Below, in pieces: positions 51,295 to 59,451 of a stretch of 64,000 nucleotides of DNA. The notes beneath the pieces are model-generated. The model searched no databases, was not told where the DNA came from, and saw only the letters and a list, made by a program, of their open reading frames with translations. The translations under genes and the position numbers were made by a program. The DNA is from a bacterium UBP14_UBA6098 (lineage in GTDB: Bacteria; UBP14; UBA6098): the NCBI GenBank assembly GCA_002428525.1, contig DIWU01000030.1, positions 1 to 64,000 of the forward strand, in the 5' to 3' direction. Position 1 is the stretch's first letter, and every line of letters begins with the position of its first letter.

Positions 51295-53220
51295 ATGCGT
51301 AAATTATTATTGCTTTTCGTGTTTTCGCTGATGTGCTCTGCCGCGTTCGCCGAGTCCATCGATGTCGTCAATAAAATCGGCGGCTTCAGAAACTCGCAGG
51401 CATGCGGAATTCACAACGGAGTTGTCTATATTATCGACTATTATTATATTATCAGCTATAGCCCGACCTCCGGAGCTATCCTCGACACACTCAATTTCGG
51501 CGAGTATGTCCGAAACCTCGATTTTAAGGATAACACCGCGGTTGTTATCGGCATCGCAAATGTATATTTAATCGATATTTCAAACCCTTCGGCAATGATC
51601 GAACTCTACAGAATCCCCCATGGGGGAACCTCCGGCTGGGATGTCGATGTTAGCGGCGATTATGCCTTTATCGCTTTACAAAGTCACCTCGGAATATATC
51701 GTATCTTCGGATCTACCTTGGCCTCGGTGGGCAGTTTTATCCCCCCCTCGGCCTTCCCGATGGCAAGATCGATTGCAGTGGCAGGCAACACCGCCTATGC
51801 CGGCCTCGGTAATTCTGGCATCGCCGCTCTCGATATCAGCACTCCCTCGTCGCCGTCTTTGCTTATGAGCGCGGACACTCCGGGAAACACCCTCGACCTG
51901 AAAATCGCCGGTGATGTCCTTGTTTGTTGCGATGGCGCCTATGTCGGCTCGGACACGACGAGTGTCCGATTCTTCGGAATTCCCTCTCCGACAACACTTT
52001 CCCCGCTCGGTTCATGGATTGCCCCCACAAACAGCGATGCAAGAGGGAGTTTCGTCGTTGGAAACAGGCTCGCCCTCGCCGATGGCGAAGGCGGAATCCG
52101 CGTGATCGACTTCTCGACGCCCTCGAGCCCGGTTCAGGTTGTTCATCGCGATTTTCCGATCGATATTACCGATGTCTGCGTCTCGGGCACCGATATGTTC
52201 GCAACCGGCAGGGACACCTTCTATATTATGACCACCGACGCGTTCGAGCCGGATACCGGTTCGGAGCCGATTAGAATCACAGGCGTGCAACCGTCCCACG
52301 GTCTGCTTACAGCCTGCGCGCCGATAGTCGAATTCGCCTTCACCGCGGGAAGCGAATCGATCGACAATAGCTCGCTTCAGATCTCAGCTCTTGGGCGAAC
52401 ATTCCGCGCCTCGGACTCCGAGGTCTCAATCACTGCAAGCTCAATCAGTCTCGACCTCTCGGGAAGCGCTATCGCCCCGCTCGACACAATCTGCGCCGTT
52501 CTGGATTCCCTCGCCGACGCCACCGGAACGCCCGCGATTAATCTTGGCATCTCGACATGTTTCCTATATGACGCCTTTGCGCCCCTGCCGGCTGTCTCCT
52601 ACGGCCACGCCGGCGATGTCCTTCACCCGGATTCTATAAGCATCTCCGGGACAATCCGCGATATCGGCCACGCCGGCTTCGTCGAGGACAGCTTCAAGGT
52701 TGTCGTCCGCGGAATCTCCTATGGCACCTCCGGAGCCTACCTCGACTTCGATCCGCCGAATTTCACATGCCGTCCCATGGGAACCTTCAATAATGGAGAT
52801 GTCGTCGATGTCTGTATCCGCGCAATCGACGCAGTCAGCGCCGCTAATTGCGGCCCGAACCGCCTCGACAGTTGCTGGACCTTCCGCGTTAGCTCCGAAG
52901 GAATCGACGAAATCGCCTCCTTGCCCAAAAACCTATCGATCTCGGCTTGGCCGTCCCCCTTCAACTCCTCAGTGAATATCGCCCTCTCACCCCCCGGCGT
53001 CGGCGCGAGCAATGCTCGCTACGAGGCAACCGAAATCGAAATCTTCGATATTCACGGAAGGCTCGTCACCGGTCGCCTCGTGACGAATAGCGCTGAGGCG
53101 CTACTCGGGCCGACGCCGACAGTTTGGCACCCGGACGAGTCGTTGCCTTCGGGAGTATATCTTATAAGGGCGCGTTTGGGCGATCTATCCGCCGAGGCGA
53201 GGGTTATATATTTGAAATAG
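51295..53220 (+). CDS. Secreted LVIVD propeller and Ig-module T9SS cargo protein
   Basis: 641 residues. Signal peptide MRKLLLLFVFSLMCSAAFA. Residues about 25-315 are LVIVD-type propeller repeats (NVYLIDISNPSAMIELYRI, GWDVDVSGDYAFIAL, GIAALDISTPSSPSLLMSA). Residues about 325-535 are one B and one A Ig-like module (LLTACAPIVEFAF; DVVDVCIRAIDAVSAANCGP, DSCWTFRV), the same types as in the giant protein. The sorting domain (WPSPFNSSVNI, FDIHGRLVTG, PSGVYLIRAR) carries two in-frame palindromic inserts. GAAGGTG site before ATG. Confidence 0.85.
   Translation: MRKLLLLFVFSLMCSAAFAESIDVVNKIGGFRNSQACGIHNGVVYIIDYYYIISYSPTSGAILDTLNFGEYVRNLDFKDNTAVVIGIANVYLIDISNPSAMIELYRIPHGGTSGWDVDVSGDYAFIALQSHLGIYRIFGSTLASVGSFIPPSAFPMARSIAVAGNTAYAGLGNSGIAALDISTPSSPSLLMSADTPGNTLDLKIAGDVLVCCDGAYVGSDTTSVRFFGIPSPTTLSPLGSWIAPTNSDARGSFVVGNRLALADGEGGIRVIDFSTPSSPVQVVHRDFPIDITDVCVSGTDMFATGRDTFYIMTTDAFEPDTGSEPIRITGVQPSHGLLTACAPIVEFAFTAGSESIDNSSLQISALGRTFRASDSEVSITASSISLDLSGSAIAPLDTICAVLDSLADATGTPAINLGISTCFLYDAFAPLPAVSYGHAGDVLHPDSISISGTIRDIGHAGFVEDSFKVVVRGISYGTSGAYLDFDPPNFTCRPMGTFNNGDVVDVCIRAIDAVSAANCGPNRLDSCWTFRVSSEGIDEIASLPKNLSISAWPSPFNSSVNIALSPPGVGASNARYEATEIEIFDIHGRLVTGRLVTNSAEALLGPTPTVWHPDESLPSGVYLIRARLGDLSAEARVIYLK
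53005..53103. repeat. Palindromic inserts within sorting-domain coding sequence
   Basis: Three perfect small hairpins lie here: GCGAGC-AAT-GCTCGC (53005-53019), CGTCAC/GTGACG (53064-53085) and TAGCGC-TGAG-GCGCTA (53088-53103). They encode GASNARYEA and NSAEALLG, extra residues relative to simpler sorting domains in the window. The AGCGAGCATTGCTCGC type again looks like a dispersed repeat. Confidence 0.55.
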
Positions 53221-53230
53221 GTTGGTTAAG

Positions 53231-54151
53231 ATGTTCGGTAATCGCCCAAAAGAATACCATCGCAGATTCCCACCTAAGCCGGTCGATACGAACCACGATT
53301 GCCCTAAGGTTACCTTTTTAGGCGCGAACAGCCTTTTAATTCGGGACTACGACACCGCCGTTATGGTCGATCCATTCTTCTCCCGCCCGGGGACAATTGT
53401 CGGATTGAGTTATTTCTTTCGTTATGTTTCCCCAAACCGCGACAGGATAGCGAAGTCACTCGAGCGAATGGGAATCGAGCGCCTCGACGCGGTTCTTCTT
53501 ACTCATACACATATCGACCACGCCCTCGACGCCCCGGAGATAGCGATACTCACCGGCGCGAGGCTTTACGGTTCCCGCTCCGCCGTGAACTTAGGCCTCG
53601 GCGGCGGTATCGACAGCGAAAGATTAATCGAAGTGAGTGAGGATGAAGCATATAGATTCGGGGCATTTACGGTTAATTTCATCAAGGCCTCGCACCTGCC
53701 CTTTCCAAAGATCGCCGAGCCTTTGATCAATTTCAAGCCCGAGATAACAAAACCCCTGATTCCTCCCGCTCGAATCGCCGAATACCGCGAGGGCGGCTCG
53801 TTTTCGATCCTGTTAGAACATCCGAAGGGCAGGCTTCTTATTAGGGGCGGCGGCTTGAACCCGGGGCTGAGGTCCCCCTCCGCGGACACAGTTACACTCG
53901 CGATTGCAGGGCTTGCGCTTAGGTCGCGGGAATATCGTGAGGTGCTTTTCGAGGAGGCGGTTGTGAAAACCGGCGCGAAAACGCTTATTTTCACGCACTG
54001 GGACAGGATGTCAACTCCGCTCGATATGCCCACGGAGTTCTTGGGCAGAACTCATATCGCCTTGGATCATTTGCTCGACATGGCTGAAAAGGCAGGAATT
54101 CGGGCCATCTTCCCGTTGCCTTGGACAGAAACCGCGCTCTTCGACAGTTAG
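53231..54151 (+). CDS. Metallo-beta-lactamase-fold hydrolase (UlaG/NAPE-PLD-like)
   Basis: 306 residues from the ATG after a GGTTGGTTAAG leader. Metal motif LLTHTHIDHALDAPE (HxHxDH, about 90-95), more ligands probable in KASHLPF and FTHWDRMS. GANSLLIRDYDTAVMVDPFF at the start is typical of UlaG-like members. Substrate unknown. It begins 10 bp after the cargo gene at 51295 and overlaps the convergent gene at 54148 by 4 bp. Confidence 0.78.
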   Translation: MFGNRPKEYHRRFPPKPVDTNHDCPKVTFLGANSLLIRDYDTAVMVDPFFSRPGTIVGLSYFFRYVSPNRDRIAKSLERMGIERLDAVLLTHTHIDHALDAPEIAILTGARLYGSRSAVNLGLGGGIDSERLIEVSEDEAYRFGAFTVNFIKASHLPFPKIAEPLINFKPEITKPLIPPARIAEYREGGSFSILLEHPKGRLLIRGGGLNPGLRSPSADTVTLAIAGLALRSREYREVLFEEAVVKTGAKTLIFTHWDRMSTPLDMPTEFLGRTHIALDHLLDMAEKAGIRAIFPLPWTETALFDS

Positions 54152-54906
54152 GCCTTCGCGGCCGCCTCGATGAACGCCTCGAAGATTTTCATGCTGGCCA
54201 AATCTTTGTGCATGGCCTCGGGATGCCACTGAACAGAAATTACCCAGCCCTCGCGGCCCTCCGGCTCTATAGCCTCGATGATGCCGTCCTCGGCGCGAGC
54301 GCTGACAATATAGCCCTTCGCGAGCCGATCTACCCCCTGATGGTGGCTTGAGTTAACCATATGCTCGCCCTCGCCGATAATCTCCGCGAGGCGCGTTCCC
54401 GGCTCGATTGTGACCTTGTGCTCCGTCCGCTTGGCCTCGGCAGTTCTATGCCCGACAGGGATTGTCTCGATTCCGCATGCGGCGAAATCCTGATGGAGCG
54501 TTCCCCCGAGGAAGGCGTTTAAAACCTGATGGCCTCGGCAAATCGCAAGAATCGGCCCTTTCGGTCGAATCAAGAACCATCGGCGAAGCAGATCGAGCTC
54601 GAGCTCGTCGCGCCGTTCGCGAATAACACATTTGGCCAAGGGGTTTTGATCCTGCTTAAAATGCTTTGGTGCGAGGTCGCTTCCGCCGGAAAGAAGAAGG
54701 CCGTCGAGCTTGCGGACCAGTTCGTCCAAGTGGCCGAATTGCTCCGGCGGCAGATTCGGAATGATTATCGGAAGTCCGCCGGCCTTAGCGATCGCCTCGT
54801 GATACTCGCACTTGAGATAGTCGAATTCCGGGTCGGGAAAAACCCGCCTGTTATCGGCGGGCGGAGCATAGCTTGCGGTGATTCCGATAAACGGCGCGCG
54901 TTTCAC
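54148..54906 (-). CDS. Class I glutamine amidotransferase, gamma-glutamyl hydrolase (PuuD-like)
   Basis: 252 residues starting at GTG, adjacent to the stop of the gene before it (TAAGTG), so translation is probably coupled. GITASYAPPADNRRVF, IIIPNLPPE, LLLSGGSDLAPKHF, the nucleophile in ILAICRGHQVLNAFLGG (Cys about 114), NSSHHQGVD and the catalytic His of VQWHPEAMH. Likely hydrolyses a gamma-glutamyl bond; the true substrate is open. Confidence 0.88.
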   Translation of the reverse strand: MKRAPFIGITASYAPPADNRRVFPDPEFDYLKCEYHEAIAKAGGLPIIIPNLPPEQFGHLDELVRKLDGLLLSGGSDLAPKHFKQDQNPLAKCVIRERRDELELDLLRRWFLIRPKGPILAICRGHQVLNAFLGGTLHQDFAACGIETIPVGHRTAEAKRTEHKVTIEPGTRLAEIIGEGEHMVNSSHHQGVDRLAKGYIVSARAEDGIIEAIEPEGREGWVISVQWHPEAMHKDLASMKIFEAFIEAAAKA

Positions 54907-56271
54907 TTAGAACCACTGAATCTGAAGTGTTTGCCCGACACCCGAAGTCACTACCGAGGGGCTCGAGCTTCCCGCCGGCAGGTAATTCAGCGAAAAGGTC
55001 GATCCGGATCGCTTCGCAAAGATAAGCTCTCCGCTCGAGGAGGCCGAAAGCGCCTCGACTGTGGCATTCTCGGCGGTGAGATCGAGCGCGATCGCGGGCG
55101 GCCCGCTTATACTCGATTTCAGTATCTTGTCGCCGGAGGGCGTTTTCTCGACGAAATATATATTGTCCAAACCGTCGAACGCGACCAGTTGGATATTATC
55201 CGCCATCCGAATCAGCTGGGGATAGGAGCCGCCATCTACATCCCAATAATAAAGCCTATTTCCGGTGACAACGCAGGCGATGCCGTTGTGCGTATGGCTC
55301 CAGTCGAAGGCGCTGACATCGTTGTAGATCGTCGAGTAGGTGACATTGGTCCCGTCGGAGACATTGCGGATAAAGAGCTTCGGGTTGTAGGAACCCGAGC
55401 CGCTACGATAGGCCAAGAACTCGCCGTCGGGGGAGAACTCGAGTTCGCGCCCGCCCTGCGCGCTCGAGGCCAAAACAGTTTCTTCACTATTCTGAAGGTT
55501 TTTCAGAACAACATCCTCACCACGGGCAAAGCCCAAGGTTCGGCCATTCGGCGAAAGCGCGGGGTATTTCTCCTCGGCTAAATCCTCCGTCAACTTAATT
55601 CGAGCGCCGGTCGGGGGGTTAAAGGCGTAAATATCGCCCTCGGGGTATGGATCGTAAAGAATCCACGAGCGTTTCGGAGTGAAGATAATCTGATACGGCG
55701 AGCCGGTAAGCTCGGAATAGCCTGAACTCGGCGAGGAGAAATACAGCGCTTCGGTCGTGAAACCATCCGGCCGCGAGCGTGTGACAAAGCCGGAAATCGC
55801 CGAGAGGCTGTCGAAGTCGAGGCTGAAGGTGTCGCCCAATTCGATATAGAAAACCGAGCTTCCCACTGCGGCGTTCCCCGCATTGTCCACCGCGCGGGCA
55901 GAGAAATGAACCGTATCCCTATAGGAAAATCCGCCGGGGCGAATATAGCGCAAATCGAGTCCGGAGGCCGTCGCAATCAGCGAGGGCACAACTGCGGCTG
56001 AATTCACCATCATCGAGATTGAGTCGGCGTTAAGTCCCGTCGAATACTCGCCAGTATCGCAAATCGATACCCACAGCGTCGCCCCGCGCGAAACCTCCTC
56101 CGCGCCGTTCGCCGGAGACCAATCGAAAATCACCGGTGCGATGTTGTCAGTCGTGTCGGTCGTAGTGTCGTCGTCGTCGTCGTCCGGTTTAGTGCTACAA
56201 GCCGAACTCGTCACAAAAAAGAAAACACCGACACATATAGCCACAATTAAAATAGCCTTCCAAAGGCTCAT
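54907..56271 (-). CDS. PD40 propeller lipoprotein with Ig-like N-terminal domain
   Basis: 454 residues from the ATG after GGAGGTTGAG. Leader WKAILIVAICVGVFFFVTSS followed by Ala-Cys, a lipoprotein signal, then an Asp/Thr linker (DDDDDDTTTDTTD). Residues about 40-145 are an Ig-like domain (VIFDWSPANGAEEVS, VSICDTGEYSTGLN, AVDNAGNAAVGSSVF). The rest are PD40-type blades (LSPNGRTLGFARGED, EFSPDGEFLAYRSGSG). Followed directly by the amidotransferase gene. Function unknown. Confidence 0.75.
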   Translation of the reverse strand: MSLWKAILIVAICVGVFFFVTSSACSTKPDDDDDDTTTDTTDNIAPVIFDWSPANGAEEVSRGATLWVSICDTGEYSTGLNADSISMMVNSAAVVPSLIATASGLDLRYIRPGGFSYRDTVHFSARAVDNAGNAAVGSSVFYIELGDTFSLDFDSLSAISGFVTRSRPDGFTTEALYFSSPSSGYSELTGSPYQIIFTPKRSWILYDPYPEGDIYAFNPPTGARIKLTEDLAEEKYPALSPNGRTLGFARGEDVVLKNLQNSEETVLASSAQGGRELEFSPDGEFLAYRSGSGSYNPKLFIRNVSDGTNVTYSTIYNDVSAFDWSHTHNGIACVVTGNRLYYWDVDGGSYPQLIRMADNIQLVAFDGLDNIYFVEKTPSGDKILKSSISGPPAIALDLTAENATVEALSASSSGELIFAKRSGSTFSLNYLPAGSSSPSVVTSGVGQTLQIQWF

Positions 56272-56385
56272 CTCAACCTCCATATTCAAACCGAGCCCTC
56301 CGGCGGGGCGTCGCGGCCCCTCCCGAAAGGCAAAATAATTGTCATTTCAAACTACAATCGCCGCGGCCTTTCGGGTCGGGGCCCT

Positions 56386-56466
56386 CGGCGAGCCGAGGTA
56401 AAATTGTCTTAAAAAGCAACCTGTTCTATCGGCTCGCCGACGACGACGCGCTCCCGCGCGTCGTGC
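56386..56466. terminator. Two GC-rich hairpins after a cargo gene
   Basis: CGGCGAGCCGA (56386-56396) pairs with TCGGCTCGCCG (56429-56439), and ACGACGCG (56443-56450) with CGCGTCGT (56457-56464). They lie between the stop of the gene at 56486 and the next gene. The first hairpin's loop contains a U/A-rich stretch. Probable 3'-end structures, or a further palindromic element. Confidence 0.5.
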
Positions 56467-56485
56467 GACGCCCCGCGAGCTCGGT

Positions 56486-59140
56486 TTAGCGAAGTAGCAC
56501 AGCGCGGGAGATAGCGCCGGAATTCTTTGCTCGAACGAAATAGACGCCTGAAGGAACGGGGCTATTCTCGAAGTCGCAACCATTCCACAACGACCCGCGG
56601 GAGCAGTCCTTTATTTCGTTGATAACTTTACCGGAAATATCCATTATCTCGACATCGCCTGCAGATTTAATCATGCAGGAGGCGTTGAAGGGATTCGGGG
56701 TTACAGATATCTGCATCTCATCCGGCAGATCGGCCTCCGAGATAGCCATGAGTTGCACGAAGACTTGCCAGCAATAGCTCGTGTCGTTCGGGCCGTAAAA
56801 ATCGGGGTTATCGGCGAGATTAGCGCATATTATCACCTCGGAGCCGTCACCGAAGGAAGCCCCGAAGGCGCCGCTCTGAAGAACTACCGTATCACCGCGG
56901 GCGGTTAGGCCGGCAGTCGCCCTCTCTATCAGAGATAGCGAAAGGTCGAAGAACTCGAAGGAAACCCTTTCCGGCGAAACAAGCATACCGGCCGGCGCAT
57001 CGGTGGCGATTATCCAGACATCGTCGGTGCCAACATGGAGCGTGTCTCCGGCCCTCGGAGAGAAATCGCCCGAAACCGGCGGACGAAGATCGACCGCGAA
57101 GCTGAAGGCAAGCGGCGCATCGAGCCCTGAGCCGATCATATCCTCCACGCTAATCAGGTTTACTATTACAACTTGCTCGTGGGTGTAGGTCTCGAAGGGA
57201 GTGATAGTCAGCATCGAGTCCGCGAAGCTGAGCGCCGAACTCGGCCATGAATAAACCACCCCGCCGACTGAAACCTCGATCGAGCTAACATCGATTCCAT
57301 CTGGATCGACGATCTTAAGGACTATCTCGGGGTTCCCGCTCGCGACGACATCGCCCGCGCGCGGATGCATCGCCGAGGCGTTCGGCCCGCCGCTGGGATT
57401 CACAAAGAAATCCCAGCTTTCAATAGTGAAATTCGGATCGCAGACATCCGGCGAGTCCCCAACGCGAATTCGAACACTGTGCGTTCCGACCGTCGAGGCC
57501 GCAGTATCGGGCGAGATTCTCACAGTCCAACCGTCCCAGCTCAGATGGCTGTCCGGATAGCGCAATGTGTCGCCGTTGTAAACAACCATTAAGGTCGAGA
57601 TATCTATTCCGGTGATTGCGTCCGTAAGGTTCGCCGAAATCGAGGCCGGAAACTCCGTCAGTATTTGGCCGCGACGGGGAATTAGGTTGTCGATAACCGG
57701 CGGAATTAAATCGGCCGTGAATGACCAGCTCACAGGCGACTCAATATGGTTTCCGAAATTATCCGCCACATCGACGAGGCTGACAACGATAGGCACTCCG
57801 CTCGGCCAATCGGTCGAGGGGGTATATCGGAGCGTGTCGCCGAGGAAAACGATCGAGGAGCTGTATCCGTTGATCGTGTCCGTTCCGTTGAAAAAACGAA
57901 CCGAGTAGGGATCGACGCCGTCGGTGTCTTGGACGAGAAGCTTTACCGGATAGCGGTTGCAGGAGGTGACAATCGATGGTGTTGGCTGAATTATCGTCAC
58001 ATCGGGCGCCCCCGAGGTAGTCATCGCGGGAATCCTCGTCGCGAATATATCCGAGGTGACATCGCGCGCATCCTCCCATATTATAAGGTGATGCTCGCCG
58101 TTACAAACCGATCGCGGCTTCTGCTGAGTGCCGTCCGCTGTGGAAACCGCCAGCTCCGGCCCCATCAATGTCCCGCTCGTGGCCACCCTTTGCCCGTAAA
58201 TATCGGAAAGAACATCCCGATTGTCCTGCCAAACAACAAGATAGCCCACGCCATCGAACGACACCGACGGCCGAACCTGATTGCCCTCGGCCGAGGAGAT
58301 CGGGAAGGGAAGCCCGACCGGCGAGCCGGCTGAGTCCAGAAGTATTCCATATATATCTCTGCCGGTCGTCGCACCGGCGCGCTCGTATGCCACGAGATAA
58401 CCCCCGCCGCCGTGAGCTATCGAGGCAAAACTCTCCTCTTGGGTGACATTGGTCACGGCGTAAATCCCCGTGGTATCGACTCCGCTGACTCCATAGCTCA
58501 CCTTTTGCGCATAAAGGCCCTTGCCTCCCGCGAGCGAATCCTCGAAAACAACCACCCACTCGGAGGCACCCCGCGCGATCGCCGGGTTTTTCTCGTCACC
58601 GTCGGCAAGACCCATCTGCTTGGGAATCGTGGTGCTCCGGTCGTCCTCCGTGACTGCCAAGTAAATATCGCTGACCCCGAAAACCCGAACCTCCCAAACC
58701 ACTAAAAACGCCCCGGTCATACCGGAGATACGGACATTCTGAATCGTGCCGTCAACTGTGACTATAGCGAAATTGTCGAGGTAGAGCGAGCCGTCGGGGT
58801 TAACGAGATTGCCATAGATCTGGTATCCGGTTCTGCGGTCGAACCAAGCGTCGAGGTAATAGGTGCCGCCCCATGCGACATCGGGGATTTTCTGAAGGCC
58901 GGTGAAGGCGCACGCCGGCGACTCAAGCCCCGGAAGACTGCCGTCGGCCGTCACAATTCGGCCGTAAATATTCGGATTGCCGGTTCCGGCCCGCGCATCC
59001 TCCCAAGTCGCGAAAAAATCGGTGCCGTCGGTGGCCACTGCAGGAACGATCTGCTGGCCGGCCGCAGTCGATATCGCAATATCCTGTCCAAAGGCAAACC
59101 CAACAAATAGTATTAACAAAAAAACCGCCGCTGACCTCAT
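56486..59140 (-). CDS. Secreted T9SS cargo protein with WED repeats and Ig modules
   Basis: 884 residues from the ATG after GGGAGA giving MRSAAVFLLILFVGFAFG, a signal peptide. Residues about 20-385 carry about six repeats of the type GYLVVWQDNRDVLSDIYGQRV / ELAVSTADGTQQKP, probably a propeller. Residues about 390-800 are four Ig-like modules alternating B and A (VTSCNRYPVKLLVQDTDGV; NFTIESWDFFV; GPNDTSYCWQVFV). The sorting domain (VTPNPFNASCMI, MDISGKVINE, PSGVYFVRAK) closes the protein. Last host gene before the phage module. Confidence 0.85.
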   Translation of the reverse strand: MRSAAVFLLILFVGFAFGQDIAISTAAGQQIVPAVATDGTDFFATWEDARAGTGNPNIYGRIVTADGSLPGLESPACAFTGLQKIPDVAWGGTYYLDAWFDRRTGYQIYGNLVNPDGSLYLDNFAIVTVDGTIQNVRISGMTGAFLVVWEVRVFGVSDIYLAVTEDDRSTTIPKQMGLADGDEKNPAIARGASEWVVVFEDSLAGGKGLYAQKVSYGVSGVDTTGIYAVTNVTQEESFASIAHGGGGYLVAYERAGATTGRDIYGILLDSAGSPVGLPFPISSAEGNQVRPSVSFDGVGYLVVWQDNRDVLSDIYGQRVATSGTLMGPELAVSTADGTQQKPRSVCNGEHHLIIWEDARDVTSDIFATRIPAMTTSGAPDVTIIQPTPSIVTSCNRYPVKLLVQDTDGVDPYSVRFFNGTDTINGYSSSIVFLGDTLRYTPSTDWPSGVPIVVSLVDVADNFGNHIESPVSWSFTADLIPPVIDNLIPRRGQILTEFPASISANLTDAITGIDISTLMVVYNGDTLRYPDSHLSWDGWTVRISPDTAASTVGTHSVRIRVGDSPDVCDPNFTIESWDFFVNPSGGPNASAMHPRAGDVVASGNPEIVLKIVDPDGIDVSSIEVSVGGVVYSWPSSALSFADSMLTITPFETYTHEQVVIVNLISVEDMIGSGLDAPLAFSFAVDLRPPVSGDFSPRAGDTLHVGTDDVWIIATDAPAGMLVSPERVSFEFFDLSLSLIERATAGLTARGDTVVLQSGAFGASFGDGSEVIICANLADNPDFYGPNDTSYCWQVFVQLMAISEADLPDEMQISVTPNPFNASCMIKSAGDVEIMDISGKVINEIKDCSRGSLWNGCDFENSPVPSGVYFVRAKNSGAISRAVLLR

Positions 59141-59387
59141 AATCTCTCCCTTTCTATTTCGTTTAGTTAACAAAATATACTCTCTCGAGCTAAATAATTC
59201 AACAAAAAACCATCGTTTATAGTGCGATGGTTGTTATCTATCTTTTCCAAAGTTAGCTATAATCTACATCATATATTTGTGAAGTTTTTAAAAGAACATA
59301 TTAGTCATAGTAATTTTGTGGCTCAATAGCTATCTTGCCGACATATAAGTGATTACAAAAAAGTTACCGCGCAGTGAAATTCCCCTA

Positions 59388-59416
59388 TTGACATTTTAGA
59401 AACCGGCATATAATAT
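59388..59416 (+). promoter_or_regulatory. Probable promoter of the phage head module
   Basis: TTGACA (59388-59393) followed by overlapping TATAAT (59409-59414, 15-bp spacer) and TAATAT (59411-59416, 17-bp spacer). The terminase start codon is 36 bp downstream. Confidence 0.6.
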
Positions 59417-59451
59417 CACCCGACTGTGAAATATTAAAACCGAGGATAGTT

